Shown here in pieces: positions 1-11,136 of a stretch of 39,588 bases of DNA. The stretch covers positions 1 to 39,588 of the forward strand of contig JAFQOX010000139.1 of assembly GCA_017412045.1 (NCBI GenBank). The letters run 5' to 3'. This DNA comes from Clostridia bacterium. GTDB lineage: Bacteria > Bacillota > Clostridia > Oscillospirales > CAG-272. Under the pieces are notes generated by a model. That model was not told the DNA's origin and made no database searches. It worked only from the letters and a program-made list of their open reading frames with translations. The translations under genes were made by a program, and so were the position numbers. Positions within the stretch are counted from its first letter, which is position 1, and each line of letters begins with the position of its first letter.

Positions 1-30
1 AAATTTTGATCAAACTTGATGTTTACGCAC

Positions 31-98
31 TCTCCCTCAGTCTTTTGCTTCGCAAAATCCAGCTCCTACATTATGCTTCGCATAATGTGCAGAGGGAG
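31..98. repeat. Short structured repeat (nested hairpins)
   Basis: Bases 32-38 (CTCCCTC) pair with 92-98 (GAGGGAG). They enclose two perfect hairpins with TTCG-like loops, at about 42-56 (TTTTGC/GCAAAA) and 68-88 (ACATTATG/CATAATGT). Together they would fold as a three-way junction or cruciform. No convincing gene lies here; the open frames crossing it are rich in low-complexity peptide and lack ribosome binding sites. It resembles short interspersed repeats of gut Clostridia, but that is recollection, not a search. Its full length may extend left of the window. Confidence 0.55.
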
Positions 99-160
99 CC
101 TTTCCAGCTTTGTGCAACTTTTTATTTTTGAATTTTCTACGTAGGTTTTTCGACAGTCTG

Positions 161-196
161 AAACTCCGATACGATTTTTCGTATCGGAGTTTTTTA
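161..196 (+). terminator. Rho-independent terminator
   Basis: A perfect 13-bp stem (161-173 with 180-192) has a loop of T residues and is followed on the plus strand by a run of T. On the minus strand the stem is followed by only three T, so it would stop plus-strand transcripts best. It may also act weakly on the minus-strand gene ending at 293. Confidence 0.75.
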
Positions 197-292
197 TTCC
201 ATGGGCAATTACAAGAAATCAACCTCGCCGTTTTCATCGTTGGGACACAAGCCGCGTTTTTGGATAAGCGAGCAACTTCAAGCGGGCGTTTT

Positions 293-1111
293 TTAATCGA
301 GCCCCACAGCCTCAAAGCCGGATTCCTTCAGCACGTAGATTTCTTTAAAGCCGACGGACTTCAGAAGCTCCGCGCTGTCGTCAAAGCTCTGCTTCAGGAA
401 ATTGCCGTCATGACAGTCCGAGCTGATGCAAGCGCCCCAGCCGCGTTCCTTGAAAAACTTCAGCAGGAAGGGATGCGGATACGGCGTCGTGCGGTAGCCG
501 CGGGAAATCGCGCCCGTATTGACCTCAAAAAACGGAATTTTGCCCGTCAGTCCGTCGATCGCATCACGCGCGTATTTCTGATATACGGGAGAATCCACGT
601 CAAAGAAATTCTCCTTTTCGGAAAATTTACAGATCAGATCCGCGTGGCCGAGAATATCCGTTTTCGCAAAATTCGGAAGCTGTACCAGCGTCTCATAATA
701 CGCCTTCGCGTATTTCATGCCGTCTCCTCCGAAATAATCGCGGATAATGCCGTCAACGACGGGCGCCGTGCGGTCAAAGCCGACGTGCTTTCCGTCGATC
801 AGCAGATAGTGCGCCGCGCCGATCATATAATCGTAACCGCTGAGATCGATCTCGGAATACATATCAAATTCCAGACCGCAGAAGATCTCGATCTGTCCCT
901 TATATTTTTCCTTCATGGCGCGGACTTCCTTCTTATAAGCCTCCGTGCCCGCAACAGACATCGAATGATCGGGCGCGTAGAACATATAGGAATGTCCCGA
1001 AAATCCGACGGAATCGAATCCGAGCCCGATCGCCTTTTGGATCATGCCCTCAATGCTGTCTTTTCCGTCGCAGTAGGTACTGTGCGTATGTAAATTCTGA
1101 TAATATTTCAT
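293..1111 (-). CDS. PHP-domain phosphatase, histidinol-phosphatase (HisJ/HisK) family
   Basis: This 272-residue protein has the PHP metallophosphoesterase motifs in order: HTHSTYCDG at residues 8-16 (the HxH pair is H8/H10), SGHS with H40, a GLEFDMYSE acidic segment near 100, LGHADL in the middle and SSDCHDG near the C-terminus. Known family members use a trinuclear metal site to hydrolyse phosphomonoesters, classically histidinol phosphate in histidine synthesis. No other his gene is nearby, so the substrate is uncertain. The ATG is preceded by GTGAGG at a good distance. It lies 15 bases downstream of the glycosidase-like gene and is probably cotranscribed with it. The length is normal for the family. 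Confidence 0.82.
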   Translation of the reverse strand: MKYYQNLHTHSTYCDGKDSIEGMIQKAIGLGFDSVGFSGHSYMFYAPDHSMSVAGTEAYKKEVRAMKEKYKGQIEIFCGLEFDMYSEIDLSGYDYMIGAAHYLLIDGKHVGFDRTAPVVDGIIRDYFGGDGMKYAKAYYETLVQLPNFAKTDILGHADLICKFSEKENFFDVDSPVYQKYARDAIDGLTGKIPFFEVNTGAISRGYRTTPYPHPFLLKFFKERGWGACISSDCHDGNFLKQSFDDSAELLKSVGFKEIYVLKESGFEAVGLD

Positions 1112-1126
1112 TGCAAAACCTCACTT

Positions 1127-2836
1127 TTATTCGATCGTTTCCATTTTCGCATCGGCCGCGCGGAAATAAGCGTCCGTGGCTTTTCCTCTTTTGATAAGTT
1201 CATTCCAGATCGCCCAGATCGAGGCGTTCCAGCCTTGATTCGATTTGACGCCGATGCCTTTAATCGTGTGCATATATTCGTGCGTCGCGCCGTCAAAATT
1301 CAGGTCGATCATCAGTCTTTCCGTCATATTCTTCTCCGCATCCGCAACGCCGTGAAGGTGCGCCGCGATATGAAAGAGCATTTCATAAACGTGATAGGAT
1401 CCGCCGTTGGCATATCTGCCCGTCTCGATCGTATCAAAGCCCGGGTGAACGTAACCGTTCAGACCGAAGGCTTCCACGGGAAGATAGGAGCCGTCCGGAG
1501 CGGAAACGATCTTGATTCCGTAAGGCGTTTTCGAAGCGCCGTCACAAATTCTGCGGTACGTCCTTTCCACCATTTCATCCGGAATGAAAAGCTCGTCGAA
1601 CAGCAACCAGTACAGCACCTCTCCTACCGTCACGTCCAGCGCAAGAAATTGCTTTTTCTCGCTCATGGGAATATACTCTCCGTTGAAAAGCGAGAGATAT
1701 CGCGCAAGCGCCTTTTCCTTTCTGTCTCCGATATCGTAGCCGAGACGTTTTGCGGATTCCAGCGCGCAAACGCAAAGTCCCTGATTGTACGCGTCGACGT
1801 CATCCTTTTCGTAACAGCAAATATCAAACCAGTTTCTGAAGGAGCAATCCTCTCTGCAATTCGGATAATAACCGCCGTCCGCCGAAAATTTGTCCATACA
1901 TTCCAGCACGGTCTGAAACGCCTGATCCGCTCTTTTTTGATTGAATTCGTTTCCGTGCTTGAAAATTCTGTACGACCAGATCAGATAGACCATCGGATTT
2001 TCCGCATCCCTGAATTCATAATCAAGCGCGCGGTAGCATTGATCCGATATATCGTCGTCGAGAATCATCGTCTGATAAAAGGAGTCTCTGAAATATTGCG
2101 TATTGGCGTATTCAATGCCCGCGACGACCCATTTTTCACTGCGTCCCGTCTCATTTTTACGAATGTGCATATAGTTACCCGCATAGCAAGCGGCGCGGTA
2201 GATGGAGTCGCTGCCGTTGCCCCACACCTTTTCGATCATGCGAAAAACCTCGCGTCTGATGGTCTTCAACGTGTGGACACCTGCGCGGAATGCAACGAAG
2301 CGGAACGTATGGGACGCGCCGTTGCCGACCGTGTGATAAATGGGATCAAAGTGATCGCTGGGCGGAAAGTTCGGAGCGCCGCCCGGATCGCCGGAGGAAA
2401 GATAAAACGTCTGTGCGTCCGGCAAAAAGTGCTGGGTGGTCGCATTATCAAAATAAGAGGGGTTGTCCGATACGAAAATTTCGGAGACGTCTCCGTCCAC
2501 GGCGGCGATCATGGGGATCGCCCCTCTCTGCATTTTGAAATGATAACGGGTTACGTCGTGAGGGCTCTGACGGTAAATGCGTTCCACGTCGCAAGGTCCC
2601 TTGAAAGAGAAAAATTGCGAATCGCCCTCTCCACAGAGCGAAAGATAGACCTGCTTCTCCCCTTCAGAGGTCACCGTGATCTCGATCAAACGGTAAGATG
2701 CTTTTTCTTTACCGCAGATATGAACGCGGTACGGACCGAACGCAAGCGTTTTTTCACCGGCTTCGGAAAAAACGTCGACGTTTTGGGCAATGGTGAAATT
2801 CTTTTCGGGCGTATGAAGAATATAGGAGTATTTCAT
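1127..2836 (-). CDS. Uncharacterised six-hairpin glycosidase-like protein
   Basis: I do not recognise a named family for this 569-residue protein. The N-terminal ~190 residues look like beta-sandwich (alternating short hydrophobic strands). The rest is helical, with many Trp/Tyr/Asp residues in the pattern of an (alpha/alpha)6 barrel: segments such as YFRDSFYQTM, DGGYYPNCREDC, and a C-terminal stretch with YANGGSYHVYEM and NQGWNASIWAIWNE. That resembles six-hairpin glycosidases (GH78, GH15-like folds) but I cannot place the catalytic acid. There is no signal peptide, so it would act in the cytoplasm. The start has a GAGGT ribosome binding site. It sits between a PepV-like dipeptidase and a PHP phosphatase. 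The fold assignment is inference. Confidence 0.5.
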   Translation of the reverse strand: MKYSYILHTPEKNFTIAQNVDVFSEAGEKTLAFGPYRVHICGKEKASYRLIEITVTSEGEKQVYLSLCGEGDSQFFSFKGPCDVERIYRQSPHDVTRYHFKMQRGAIPMIAAVDGDVSEIFVSDNPSYFDNATTQHFLPDAQTFYLSSGDPGGAPNFPPSDHFDPIYHTVGNGASHTFRFVAFRAGVHTLKTIRREVFRMIEKVWGNGSDSIYRAACYAGNYMHIRKNETGRSEKWVVAGIEYANTQYFRDSFYQTMILDDDISDQCYRALDYEFRDAENPMVYLIWSYRIFKHGNEFNQKRADQAFQTVLECMDKFSADGGYYPNCREDCSFRNWFDICCYEKDDVDAYNQGLCVCALESAKRLGYDIGDRKEKALARYLSLFNGEYIPMSEKKQFLALDVTVGEVLYWLLFDELFIPDEMVERTYRRICDGASKTPYGIKIVSAPDGSYLPVEAFGLNGYVHPGFDTIETGRYANGGSYHVYEMLFHIAAHLHGVADAEKNMTERLMIDLNFDGATHEYMHTIKGIGVKSNQGWNASIWAIWNELIKRGKATDAYFRAADAKMETIE

Positions 2837-2867
2837 AAATATACCTCGATTGTCATGCTGACAGACG

Positions 2868-2897
2868 GTATCCCGAAAACGAGCGCTTTCGGGATAC
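2868..2897. other. Inverted repeat between genes
   Basis: GTATCCCGAAA at 2868-2878 pairs perfectly with 2887-2897 around an 8-base loop, in the 75-base gap between the PepV-like gene and the glycosidase-like gene. No T-run follows on the minus strand, so it is a poor terminator. It may instead be an mRNA-stabilising or processing hairpin. Confidence 0.5.
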
Positions 2898-2911
2898 GAA
2901 AAGATAAAAGA

Positions 2912-4303
2912 TTATTGACAGATGCGAAGAATTGCTTCCGCAAAAATCTTCGCGTTCAAAAGAAATTGATTCAAAGAAATAAATTCATCCGCGCCGTGCA
3001 CGTGATTGTCCTCGCCGAGCACCTCCGCGCCAAAGGCAACGCCGCCTTCGATTCCGTGAACGTAGGTACCGCCGCCGATCGCCAGACAATGTCCCTCGTT
3101 GCCCGTAAATTCACTATAAACCTGCAGAAGCGTCTGAATGAAATCGCTGTTTTCATCTACGTAGTGAGGCTCTACGCCCTTGAAGTCGCAGATCGACAAG
3201 CCGCACGCCGCGATCGCCTTCTCCAATTTTGCGCGCACGGAGGCAACGCTTTCACAGATCGGGAAACGAATATCGAACGCGCCCGAGAACGCGCCGTTTT
3301 CATAATCAATCATGCTGAATACGAAGGTAAGATCGCCGGATTTCTCATCCCCCGCGCGGATACCCAAAGCAGAGCCGTCGCATTCCCCGTAAACGAAAAT
3401 TTTGCTCAGAGAAGCAAAGAATTCCGCCGTACCGTCGGTCGTCTCCAGCGCGCCCAATACGCGAAGCAGAGCGGTAACCGCATTTTTACCCACTTCGGGC
3501 GTGGAAGCGTGCGCCGCCTTGCCGTTGACGGTCAGGGTGGTAAGCTCGTTTTCAGCTACAAGGTCCATGGTAACGTGCTCGGGAAGATATTTTCTCGCTT
3601 CATTGATTTCCGCTTCGGAAAAGCCCTTGACTACGGCAGATGCCTTTTCCGGAACGGCATTGAAGGCGACGCCGCCATGGACGGAAACGACCGTTTTGTC
3701 ACCGCCGCCGACGACCGTTCTGACGAATCTGCCGGACATCCGTCCTTTCTCCAGATTGATCACGGGATACGTCGCATCGGGCGTAAATACGTAGGGCGGA
3801 AGCGCTTCCTTCGCGCGGTAATAAGCCAGATCGGAGGAGCCGCACTCTTCGTCCGTTCCGACGATCAGACGAACGTTTTTGGAAAGCGCAAATCCGCACT
3901 CCTTCAGCGCTCTCATCGCAAAAAGAACCGCAACCGCAGGACCTTTATCATCCGACGTTCCCCTGCCGTAGAGCTTGCCGCCGCTGAGCGTCAGCGTATA
4001 GGGGGGATATTTCCAACCCGTTCCCTCCGGGACGACGTCCAGATGACAGAGCACACCGAGCTGATTTTCTTTTGCGGGATCCATATCGATCGTTCCGACG
4101 TAATTCTCGTGATTGGTAACGGAAAAGCCGTAATTTTTCGCCATATCCAACATTTTGGCAAGTGCGCGCGCGGGCTCTTTGCCGTAAGGCATATTTTCTT
4201 CCGGCGCCGCCTTGACACTGGGGATCGAAACGAGAGAGGACAGACAATTGATCATTTCACTTGCGTGATCATCTATATATTTATTGATTTTCGAAGGCTT
4301 CAT
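2912..4303 (-). CDS. pepV: M20 family dipeptidase, PepV/Sapep-like
   Basis: This 463-residue zinc dipeptidase has the M20 metal ligands and catalytic residues in place: CHLDVVPEG (H87, D89), RGTSDDKGP (D118/D119), GTDEECGSSD (E152/E153) and a late HVHGADE segment. The length and the insertion between the two catalytic halves fit the PepV subgroup, which cleaves N-terminal residues from dipeptides in the cytoplasm. I chose the ATG at 4303 because AAAGGA lies about ten bases upstream; an earlier in-frame ATG at 4327 has no ribosome binding site. It starts about 34 bases after recX ends, so it may be the distal gene of the recA-recX transcript. No odd residues were seen. Confidence 0.85.
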   Translation of the reverse strand: MKPSKINKYIDDHASEMINCLSSLVSIPSVKAAPEENMPYGKEPARALAKMLDMAKNYGFSVTNHENYVGTIDMDPAKENQLGVLCHLDVVPEGTGWKYPPYTLTLSGGKLYGRGTSDDKGPAVAVLFAMRALKECGFALSKNVRLIVGTDEECGSSDLAYYRAKEALPPYVFTPDATYPVINLEKGRMSGRFVRTVVGGGDKTVVSVHGGVAFNAVPEKASAVVKGFSEAEINEARKYLPEHVTMDLVAENELTTLTVNGKAAHASTPEVGKNAVTALLRVLGALETTDGTAEFFASLSKIFVYGECDGSALGIRAGDEKSGDLTFVFSMIDYENGAFSGAFDIRFPICESVASVRAKLEKAIAACGLSICDFKGVEPHYVDENSDFIQTLLQVYSEFTGNEGHCLAIGGGTYVHGIEGGVAFGAEVLGEDNHVHGADEFISLNQFLLNAKIFAEAILRICQ

Positions 4304-4337
4304 CTGGATATCATTCCTTTCAATCATTCAAAAAATT

Positions 4338-4997
4338 TTATTCATCTTCATTCTGAAGAAGCGCCGTTGCTTCACGGATCTCACGCGAAGAAAATCCGTA
4401 ACGCAAAAGCGCGGAAATCGCTTTATTCCTGTCCTCGGCATTTGCAAAAATGCCGGGACCGCCCATGGAGCGGATCCGTCGGGCGCAGATTTCGGAAAAA
4501 TCCGTCTCCGCGGCTTCCAGAGCTTCGCGGATGACGTCCTCGGGAAATCCTTTGGCAAACATTTCCTTTCTGATGCGATTTTGCCCGTAAAGCTTATGCT
4601 TTGCCAGCCGTTCGGCAAACAGAACGGCTTCCTCGCTTTCCCGTATATAGCCTCTTTGCTTCAGATATTCCACGGCTTCCTCGGCAATATCCTCCGGATA
4701 CCCCTTCATTTTCAGCTTACTGGTCAGCGCCCGCGCCGTATTGCGCGCGTAACCGAGCAGATAGATTCCCTTTTTGATTGCGGAATACAGCTTCATATAC
4801 CGAAGAATCTCCTCACAACGCGATTTTTCAATGGAGAGCGGCGCTTTCAGATTCAGGGGCAAGCCGATCTCCGCAAACATGGCCGCCGAAACCGCCCCCT
4901 TGATCTGCTGTACTTCCCTGCCGTTGGAGATCTCCATGGAGATCTCCGCGGCTTCTCCGTTTTCAACGGCAAGGACACGGTATACGGAAATATTCAT
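4338..4997 (-). CDS. recX: RecX family regulator of RecA
   Basis: This 219-residue protein directly follows recA, with only two bases between the recA stop and its ATG at 4997. RecX proteins bind RecA filaments and limit filament extension. The repeated three-helix pattern is visible in segments such as LLGYARNTARALTSKLKMKGYPEDIAEEAVEYL split across residues 80-115, then RLAKHKLYGQNRIRKEM and FGFSSREI-like endings. A TTG six bases upstream also opens the frame, but the ATG is preferred. Coupling to recA translation is likely because no separate strong ribosome binding site is seen. Confidence 0.85.
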   Translation of the reverse strand: MNISVYRVLAVENGEAAEISMEISNGREVQQIKGAVSAAMFAEIGLPLNLKAPLSIEKSRCEEILRYMKLYSAIKKGIYLLGYARNTARALTSKLKMKGYPEDIAEEAVEYLKQRGYIRESEEAVLFAERLAKHKLYGQNRIRKEMFAKGFPEDVIREALEAAETDFSEICARRIRSMGGPGIFANAEDRNKAISALLRYGFSSREIREATALLQNEDE

Positions 4998-4999
4998 GT

Positions 5000-6154
5000 T
5001 CAATCGTCGTTTTCAATATCAAGCAGACGGATATCGAATTCATCGCCGTCCTCTTCTTCAACGCCGGTGCTTCCGTCGCCGTCCTCATCCTCGTCCAGAG
5101 AGTACGCATCGTCGGCAGTGAGGTCGATATCCTTGCCGCGCAACTTGATCTTTTCTTCCAGCTCCTTCATCAGAGCTTCGTTTTCCGCGATCGCTTTCTT
5201 GGTATTTTCCTTACCCTGCGCAACCTTTTCACCGTTATAGGAGAACCAGGAGCCGCTCTTCTGGATCATGCCGAGCTCGATGGCGACGTCGATGATTTCG
5301 CCCGCCTTGGAAATACCCTTACCGTAAATAATATCGAATTCCGCAACGCGGAAGGGAGGAGCTACCTTATTTTTGACGACCTTACATTTGACGCGGTTGC
5401 CGAATACCTCGTCGCCCTGCTTCAGATTTTCGATCTTACGGACGTCGATACGAACGGAAGCGTAGAATTTCAAAGCGCGTCCGCCGGTCGTCGTTTCGGG
5501 GTTGCCGTACATTACACCGACCTTTTCACGAAGCTGGTTGATGAAAATAACGACGCAATTCGTTTTGGAAATGGAGCCGGAAAGCTTACGGAGCGCCTGG
5601 CTCATGAGTCTCGCCTGCAAGCCTACGTGGCTGGAGCCCATTTCGCCGTCGATCTCCTGCTGGGGAACCAACGCCGCAACGGAGTCCACGACGACGACGT
5701 CCACGGCGCCGGAGCGAACGAGCGCATCCGTGATCTCGAGAGCCTGCTCACCGCTGTCGGGCTGAGAGACGAGCAAATTGTCGATATTGACGCCAAGCGC
5801 CTTTGCATAAAACGGATCCAGCGCGTGCTCCGCGTCAATAAACGCCGCTTCGCCGCCGAGCTTCTGCACCTCTGCCGCGATATGGAGAGCGACCGTCGTC
5901 TTACCGGAGGATTCCGGTCCGAAAATTTCGACGATTCTTCCCTTCGGAACACCGCCGATACCGAGCGCGAGGTCCAGCGTGAGAGAGCCGGTCGGAATCG
6001 CTTCCACGTTCATGTGCGCGTTTTCGCCGAGCTTCATGATCGTGCCCTTACCAAAATCCTTTTCGATCTGAGAGAGCGCGGTTGCAAGCGCCTTTTTGCG
6101 GTCCTCCGCGGAAACGGGAGACACGACCGCATTTTTCTTTTTCTTTTCTGCCAT
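5000..6154 (-). CDS. recA: Recombinase RecA
   Basis: This 384-residue protein is RecA: P-loop GPESSGKTT at residues 79-87, the [14 protein letters not shown] segment, [20 protein letters not shown], and loop L2 region [16 protein letters not shown]. RecA forms ATP-dependent filaments on single-stranded DNA for strand exchange and triggers LexA self-cleavage in bacteria that have LexA. The C-terminus from about residue 350 is very acidic (Asp/Glu runs), as is usual, and somewhat longer than in B. subtilis. The ATG has AAAGGA upstream. It is followed closely by recX. A degenerate CATATG-centred palindrome lies 24 bases before the start and could be an SOS operator (separate entry). Confidence 0.98.
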   Translation of the reverse strand: MAEKKKKNAVVSPVSAEDRKKALATALSQIEKDFGKGTIMKLGENAHMNVEAIPTGSLTLDLALGIGGVPKGRIVEIFGPESSGKTTVALHIAAEVQKLGGEAAFIDAEHALDPFYAKALGVNIDNLLVSQPDSGEQALEITDALVRSGAVDVVVVDSVAALVPQQEIDGEMGSSHVGLQARLMSQALRKLSGSISKTNCVVIFINQLREKVGVMYGNPETTTGGRALKFYASVRIDVRKIENLKQGDEVFGNRVKCKVVKNKVAPPFRVAEFDIIYGKGISKAGEIIDVAIELGMIQKSGSWFSYNGEKVAQGKENTKKAIAENEALMKELEEKIKLRGKDIDLTADDAYSLDEDEDGDGSTGVEEEDGDEFDIRLLDIENDD

Positions 6155-6177
6155 AGCAATGATAATCCTTTCGTTTA

Positions 6178-6189
6178 TTACATATGCTC
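6178..6189 (-). promoter_or_regulatory. Possible degenerate LexA (SOS) box before recA
   Basis: On the minus strand the sequence reads GAGCATATGTAA. The Bacillus-type LexA box core is GAACATATGTTC, so 9 of 12 positions agree, including the central CATATG. It lies 24 bases upstream of the recA ATG, a plausible operator place. No clear promoter could be fixed around it, so this is tentative. Confidence 0.3.
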
Positions 6190-6190
6190 A

Positions 6191-6221
6191 CTCTTACCGC
6201 TGCCGGCGGCAACGGTAAGAG
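6191..6221. other. Hairpin between gyrA and recA
   Basis: CTCTTACCG (6191-6199) pairs with CGGTAAGAG (6213-6221), and an inner TGCC/GGCA extends the stem. On the minus strand no T-run follows, so it is a leader or processing hairpin of the gyrA-recA junction more than a classical terminator. Confidence 0.5.
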
Positions 6222-6248
6222 GTTGATTTTTCAATTGTATCTTCTTGA

Positions 6249-8777
6249 TTAAATTTCGTCTTCGTCAGCGATGGGGAAAGCGATTTCCTGCGCCGCCATG
6301 GCTTCGCTCTTTTCCAGGGAAGCCTCGATTTCAGCAGCTTCCTCTTCATCGGATTTGGTTGCCGCAAAGCTGATGATACGGTTGTTTTCGGAAAGGCGCA
6401 TAACGATAACGCCCGCCGTATTGTTGCCTTCGTAAACGGGAATGCCGCTGACAGGCGTACGGATGATCGTACCGTCCTCCGTGATAATCATGATATCGTC
6501 GTTTTCACCGACAGCGGCGATACCTGCGAGAGCGCCCGTTTTATCCGTCAGCTTCTGACAGATCACGCCGGAGGTACCTCTGCTGTGAGCCGTGTAAGAA
6601 TCGAAGTGATTTCTCTTGCCAAAGCCCTTTTCCGTCAGCGTGATCAGCTTTTTGGAATCATCTACGATCGCTACGCCGACGACGTAATCGCTGTCGCGCA
6701 TTTTAATGCCGCGAACACCGCGCGCGGCGCGGCCCATGACGCGGGCATCGCTCTCCTTGAAGCGTACGGCCTTGCCCTCGTGCGTTGCAATCACGATATC
6801 GTTGTCACCGGTGGTATGCTTGACAAAGACGAGTTCATCGCCTTCATCCAGATTGATGGCGATCTTACCGCCCTTTCTCTGATACTCAAAATCCTTGACA
6901 TTCGCGCGCTTGACGACGCCTTTTTTGGTTACCATCACGAAATATTCGTTTTCTTCAAAGCCGGCAACCGAAATGACGGAGGTCACCTTTTCGCCCTCCT
7001 GAAGGTCGATGACGTTCACGATATTGGTGCCCTTCGCCGTTCTGGAGGCTTCGGGGATCATATATGCCTTTTTCATATAAACGCGACCCTTGTCGGTAAA
7101 CATGAGCAGGTAACTGTGGGAGTTTACGATGATGACGTCCTTCACGTAGTCCTCTTCCTTGGTCGCCATGCCGATGATACCCTTACCGCCGCGCTTCTGC
7201 GCGGTATACGTAGCGGCGGGCGCGCGCTTGATGTAACCCGCGCCGGACATGGTGATCACGCATTCGTGGCGGTCGATCAGATCCTCGTCAATGATATTGT
7301 CGATCGCATCCGCGATCTGCGTGCGTCTGACGTCGGAGAATTTCTCCTTGATCTCAAGAAGCTCCTTTTCAATGATCTCCTGAAGCTTGGATTCATCCGC
7401 AAGAATGCTTTCCAGCTCTGCAATCAAAGCGAGCTTGCTTGCCAATTCATCCTCGATCTTCATTCTTTCGAGACCTGCCAGACTGCCCAGCGTCATATCC
7501 ACGATCGCCTGCGCCTGCGCCTGAGAAAGACCGAAGCCTTCCACGAGAGCATCCCTCGCATCCTGCTTGGAGGAGCTCTTTCTGATGGTATCGATGATCT
7601 GATCAATGCTGTCCAGAGCCAGCTTCAAGCCCTCCAGAATATGGACGCGCGCGCGCGTTTTTTCCAGATCAAATACGGTTCTGCGGCGAACGACCTCCTC
7701 CTGATGGGCGACGTAATTGCTGAGGATTTCACGCAAGCCCAGCACCTTGGGCTCGCCGTTCACGAGCGCGATCATATTGACCGCGCAGGTATCCTGGAGC
7801 TGCGTATATTTGTAAAGCTGATTCAGGATCACCTGACCGTTCGCATCACGCTTGTATTCGATGACGATCTTCATGCCCGCCTTGCCGGATTCGTCGCGCA
7901 AAGCCGTAATGCCCTCCACACGCTTGTCCTTCACGAGGTCAGCGATGGATTCCACGAGCATACTCTTATTGACCTGATAGGGAATTTCCGTAATGACGAT
8001 ACGGCGTTTTTTCTCATCCACGTCCGCCTTGGCGCGAACGATGATTCTGCCCTTGCCGGTCTGGTACGCCTGATAAATGCCCGACGTACCGCAGATCATC
8101 GCGCTCGTGGGGAAATCGGGTCCCTTGATGAAGGTCATCAGATCGGGAACCGTCGCATCGGGGTGCTTCATAAAATAGATCGTACCGTCGATCACCTCCC
8201 CGAGATTGTGGGGAGGAATATTCGTCGCCATACCGACCGCGATACCGACGGAGCCGTTGACCAGCAGGTTCGGGAAACGGGAGGGCAATACCTGCGGCTC
8301 CTGTCTGCTGTTGTCAAAGTTCGGAGAAAAATCGACGACGTTTTTCTCAATGTCCGTCATCATTTCGTTGGCGAGCTTGGAAAGTCTCGCTTCCGTATAA
8401 CGGTAAGCAGCCGCGCCGTCACCGTCCACGTTACCGAAGTTACCGTGACCCTCTACCAGGGTATATCTCATATTGAAGGGCTGAGCCAGACGGACCATCG
8501 CGTCGTAGACGGAAGCGTCTCCGTGCGGATGGTAGCGTCCGAGCACGTTGCCGACCGTCGTTGCCGATTTGCAGAACGGTCTGTCGTACGTCAATTTTTC
8601 CTGATACATTGAGTACAGAATTCTGCGGTGCACAGGCTTGAGACCGTCGCGTACGTCGGGAAGCGCGCGGGAAACGATAACGCTCATTGCGTATTCAATA
8701 AACGATTTCTGTACGCGCTTGCCCATTTCTACGTCAACGATCTTCTGATTTTCGTAAGCTATATCTCTGTTTTCCAT
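6249..8777 (-). CDS. gyrA: DNA gyrase subunit A
   Basis: This 842-residue protein is the breakage-reunion subunit of gyrase. RALPDVRDGLKPVHRR is near residue 37, the catalytic tyrosine is Y127 in the AAAYRYTEARL segment, and the C-terminal beta-pinwheel carries the GyrA box QKRGGKG that marks gyrase rather than topoisomerase IV. It works with GyrB to add negative supercoils. The ribosome binding site GAGAGGTG precedes the ATG, 22 bases after gyrB ends, so the two are cotranscribed. In the quinolone-determining region the sequence is HPHGDASVYD: position 88, equal to E. coli Ser83, is Ala, while D92 (E. coli Asp87) is kept. Confidence 0.97.
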   Translation of the reverse strand: MENRDIAYENQKIVDVEMGKRVQKSFIEYAMSVIVSRALPDVRDGLKPVHRRILYSMYQEKLTYDRPFCKSATTVGNVLGRYHPHGDASVYDAMVRLAQPFNMRYTLVEGHGNFGNVDGDGAAAYRYTEARLSKLANEMMTDIEKNVVDFSPNFDNSRQEPQVLPSRFPNLLVNGSVGIAVGMATNIPPHNLGEVIDGTIYFMKHPDATVPDLMTFIKGPDFPTSAMICGTSGIYQAYQTGKGRIIVRAKADVDEKKRRIVITEIPYQVNKSMLVESIADLVKDKRVEGITALRDESGKAGMKIVIEYKRDANGQVILNQLYKYTQLQDTCAVNMIALVNGEPKVLGLREILSNYVAHQEEVVRRRTVFDLEKTRARVHILEGLKLALDSIDQIIDTIRKSSSKQDARDALVEGFGLSQAQAQAIVDMTLGSLAGLERMKIEDELASKLALIAELESILADESKLQEIIEKELLEIKEKFSDVRRTQIADAIDNIIDEDLIDRHECVITMSGAGYIKRAPAATYTAQKRGGKGIIGMATKEEDYVKDVIIVNSHSYLLMFTDKGRVYMKKAYMIPEASRTAKGTNIVNVIDLQEGEKVTSVISVAGFEENEYFVMVTKKGVVKRANVKDFEYQRKGGKIAINLDEGDELVFVKHTTGDNDIVIATHEGKAVRFKESDARVMGRAARGVRGIKMRDSDYVVGVAIVDDSKKLITLTEKGFGKRNHFDSYTAHSRGTSGVICQKLTDKTGALAGIAAVGENDDIMIITEDGTIIRTPVSGIPVYEGNNTAGVIVMRLSENNRIISFAATKSDEEEAAEIEASLEKSEAMAAQEIAFPIADEDEI

Positions 8778-8799
8778 TTGTCTTCACCTCTCTTCGCTT

Positions 8800-10842
<2,043 letters not shown>

Positions 10843-11109
10843 TCATTTCAGGGGATCATCCGCTCTTTGGCAAAGCGTCTTGACGGAAAGCTGCGAAAAA
10901 TATACTTTGTTTTTCGGAACGCCGTTCCCCTCGGACGTCAGGATGAACGCCTTGGGCAATTCGTAGGAGACGTTGACGGTCTCCCCTCTTTTTTCGCATC
11001 CCGAAAGATATTGCTTCGTTATCTTGGATATCGTGGCAGTATCCGTATCGAAAATGCCGACGATATCGGTGATCCTGATGTTCTTGTTGTTTCCCGCGTG
11101 AAGGTACAT
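10843..11109 (-). CDS. remB: DUF370 / RemB (YaaB)-like small regulator
   Basis: This 88-residue protein starts MYLHAGNNKNIRITDIVGIFD, typical of the DUF370 RemA/RemB family. In B. subtilis RemA and its paralogue RemB (YaaB) activate matrix and osmoprotection genes, and yaaB lies between recF and gyrB exactly as here. The ATG has AGGAG eight bases upstream. The C-terminal half (YELPKAFILTSEGNGVPKNK, with later LSVKTLCQR) fits the family's ending. DNA binding and the targets in this organism are inference. The stop overlaps a small ATCCCC/GGGGAT inverted repeat. Confidence 0.72.
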   Translation of the reverse strand: MYLHAGNNKNIRITDIVGIFDTDTATISKITKQYLSGCEKRGETVNVSYELPKAFILTSEGNGVPKNKVYFSQLSVKTLCQRADDPLK

Positions 11110-11136
11110 GAATCGTTACTCCTGTCAAACGGGCTC

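Noticed and set aside
37-315. Minus-strand frame over the left repeat
   Set aside because: Crosses a terminator and structured repeat, overlaps the end of the PHP gene and has no ribosome binding site.
1235-4534. 1099-codon open frame on the plus strand
   Set aside because: It lies opposite the glycosidase-like and PepV-like genes, has no ribosome binding site or recognisable motif, and is rich in Arg, Ile and Val as expected for an antisense shadow.
6585-8612. Long plus-strand open frame opposite gyrA
   Set aside because: Shadow of gyrA with no family features; similar long antisense frames lie opposite gyrB, dnaA, mnmG and rhamnosidase.
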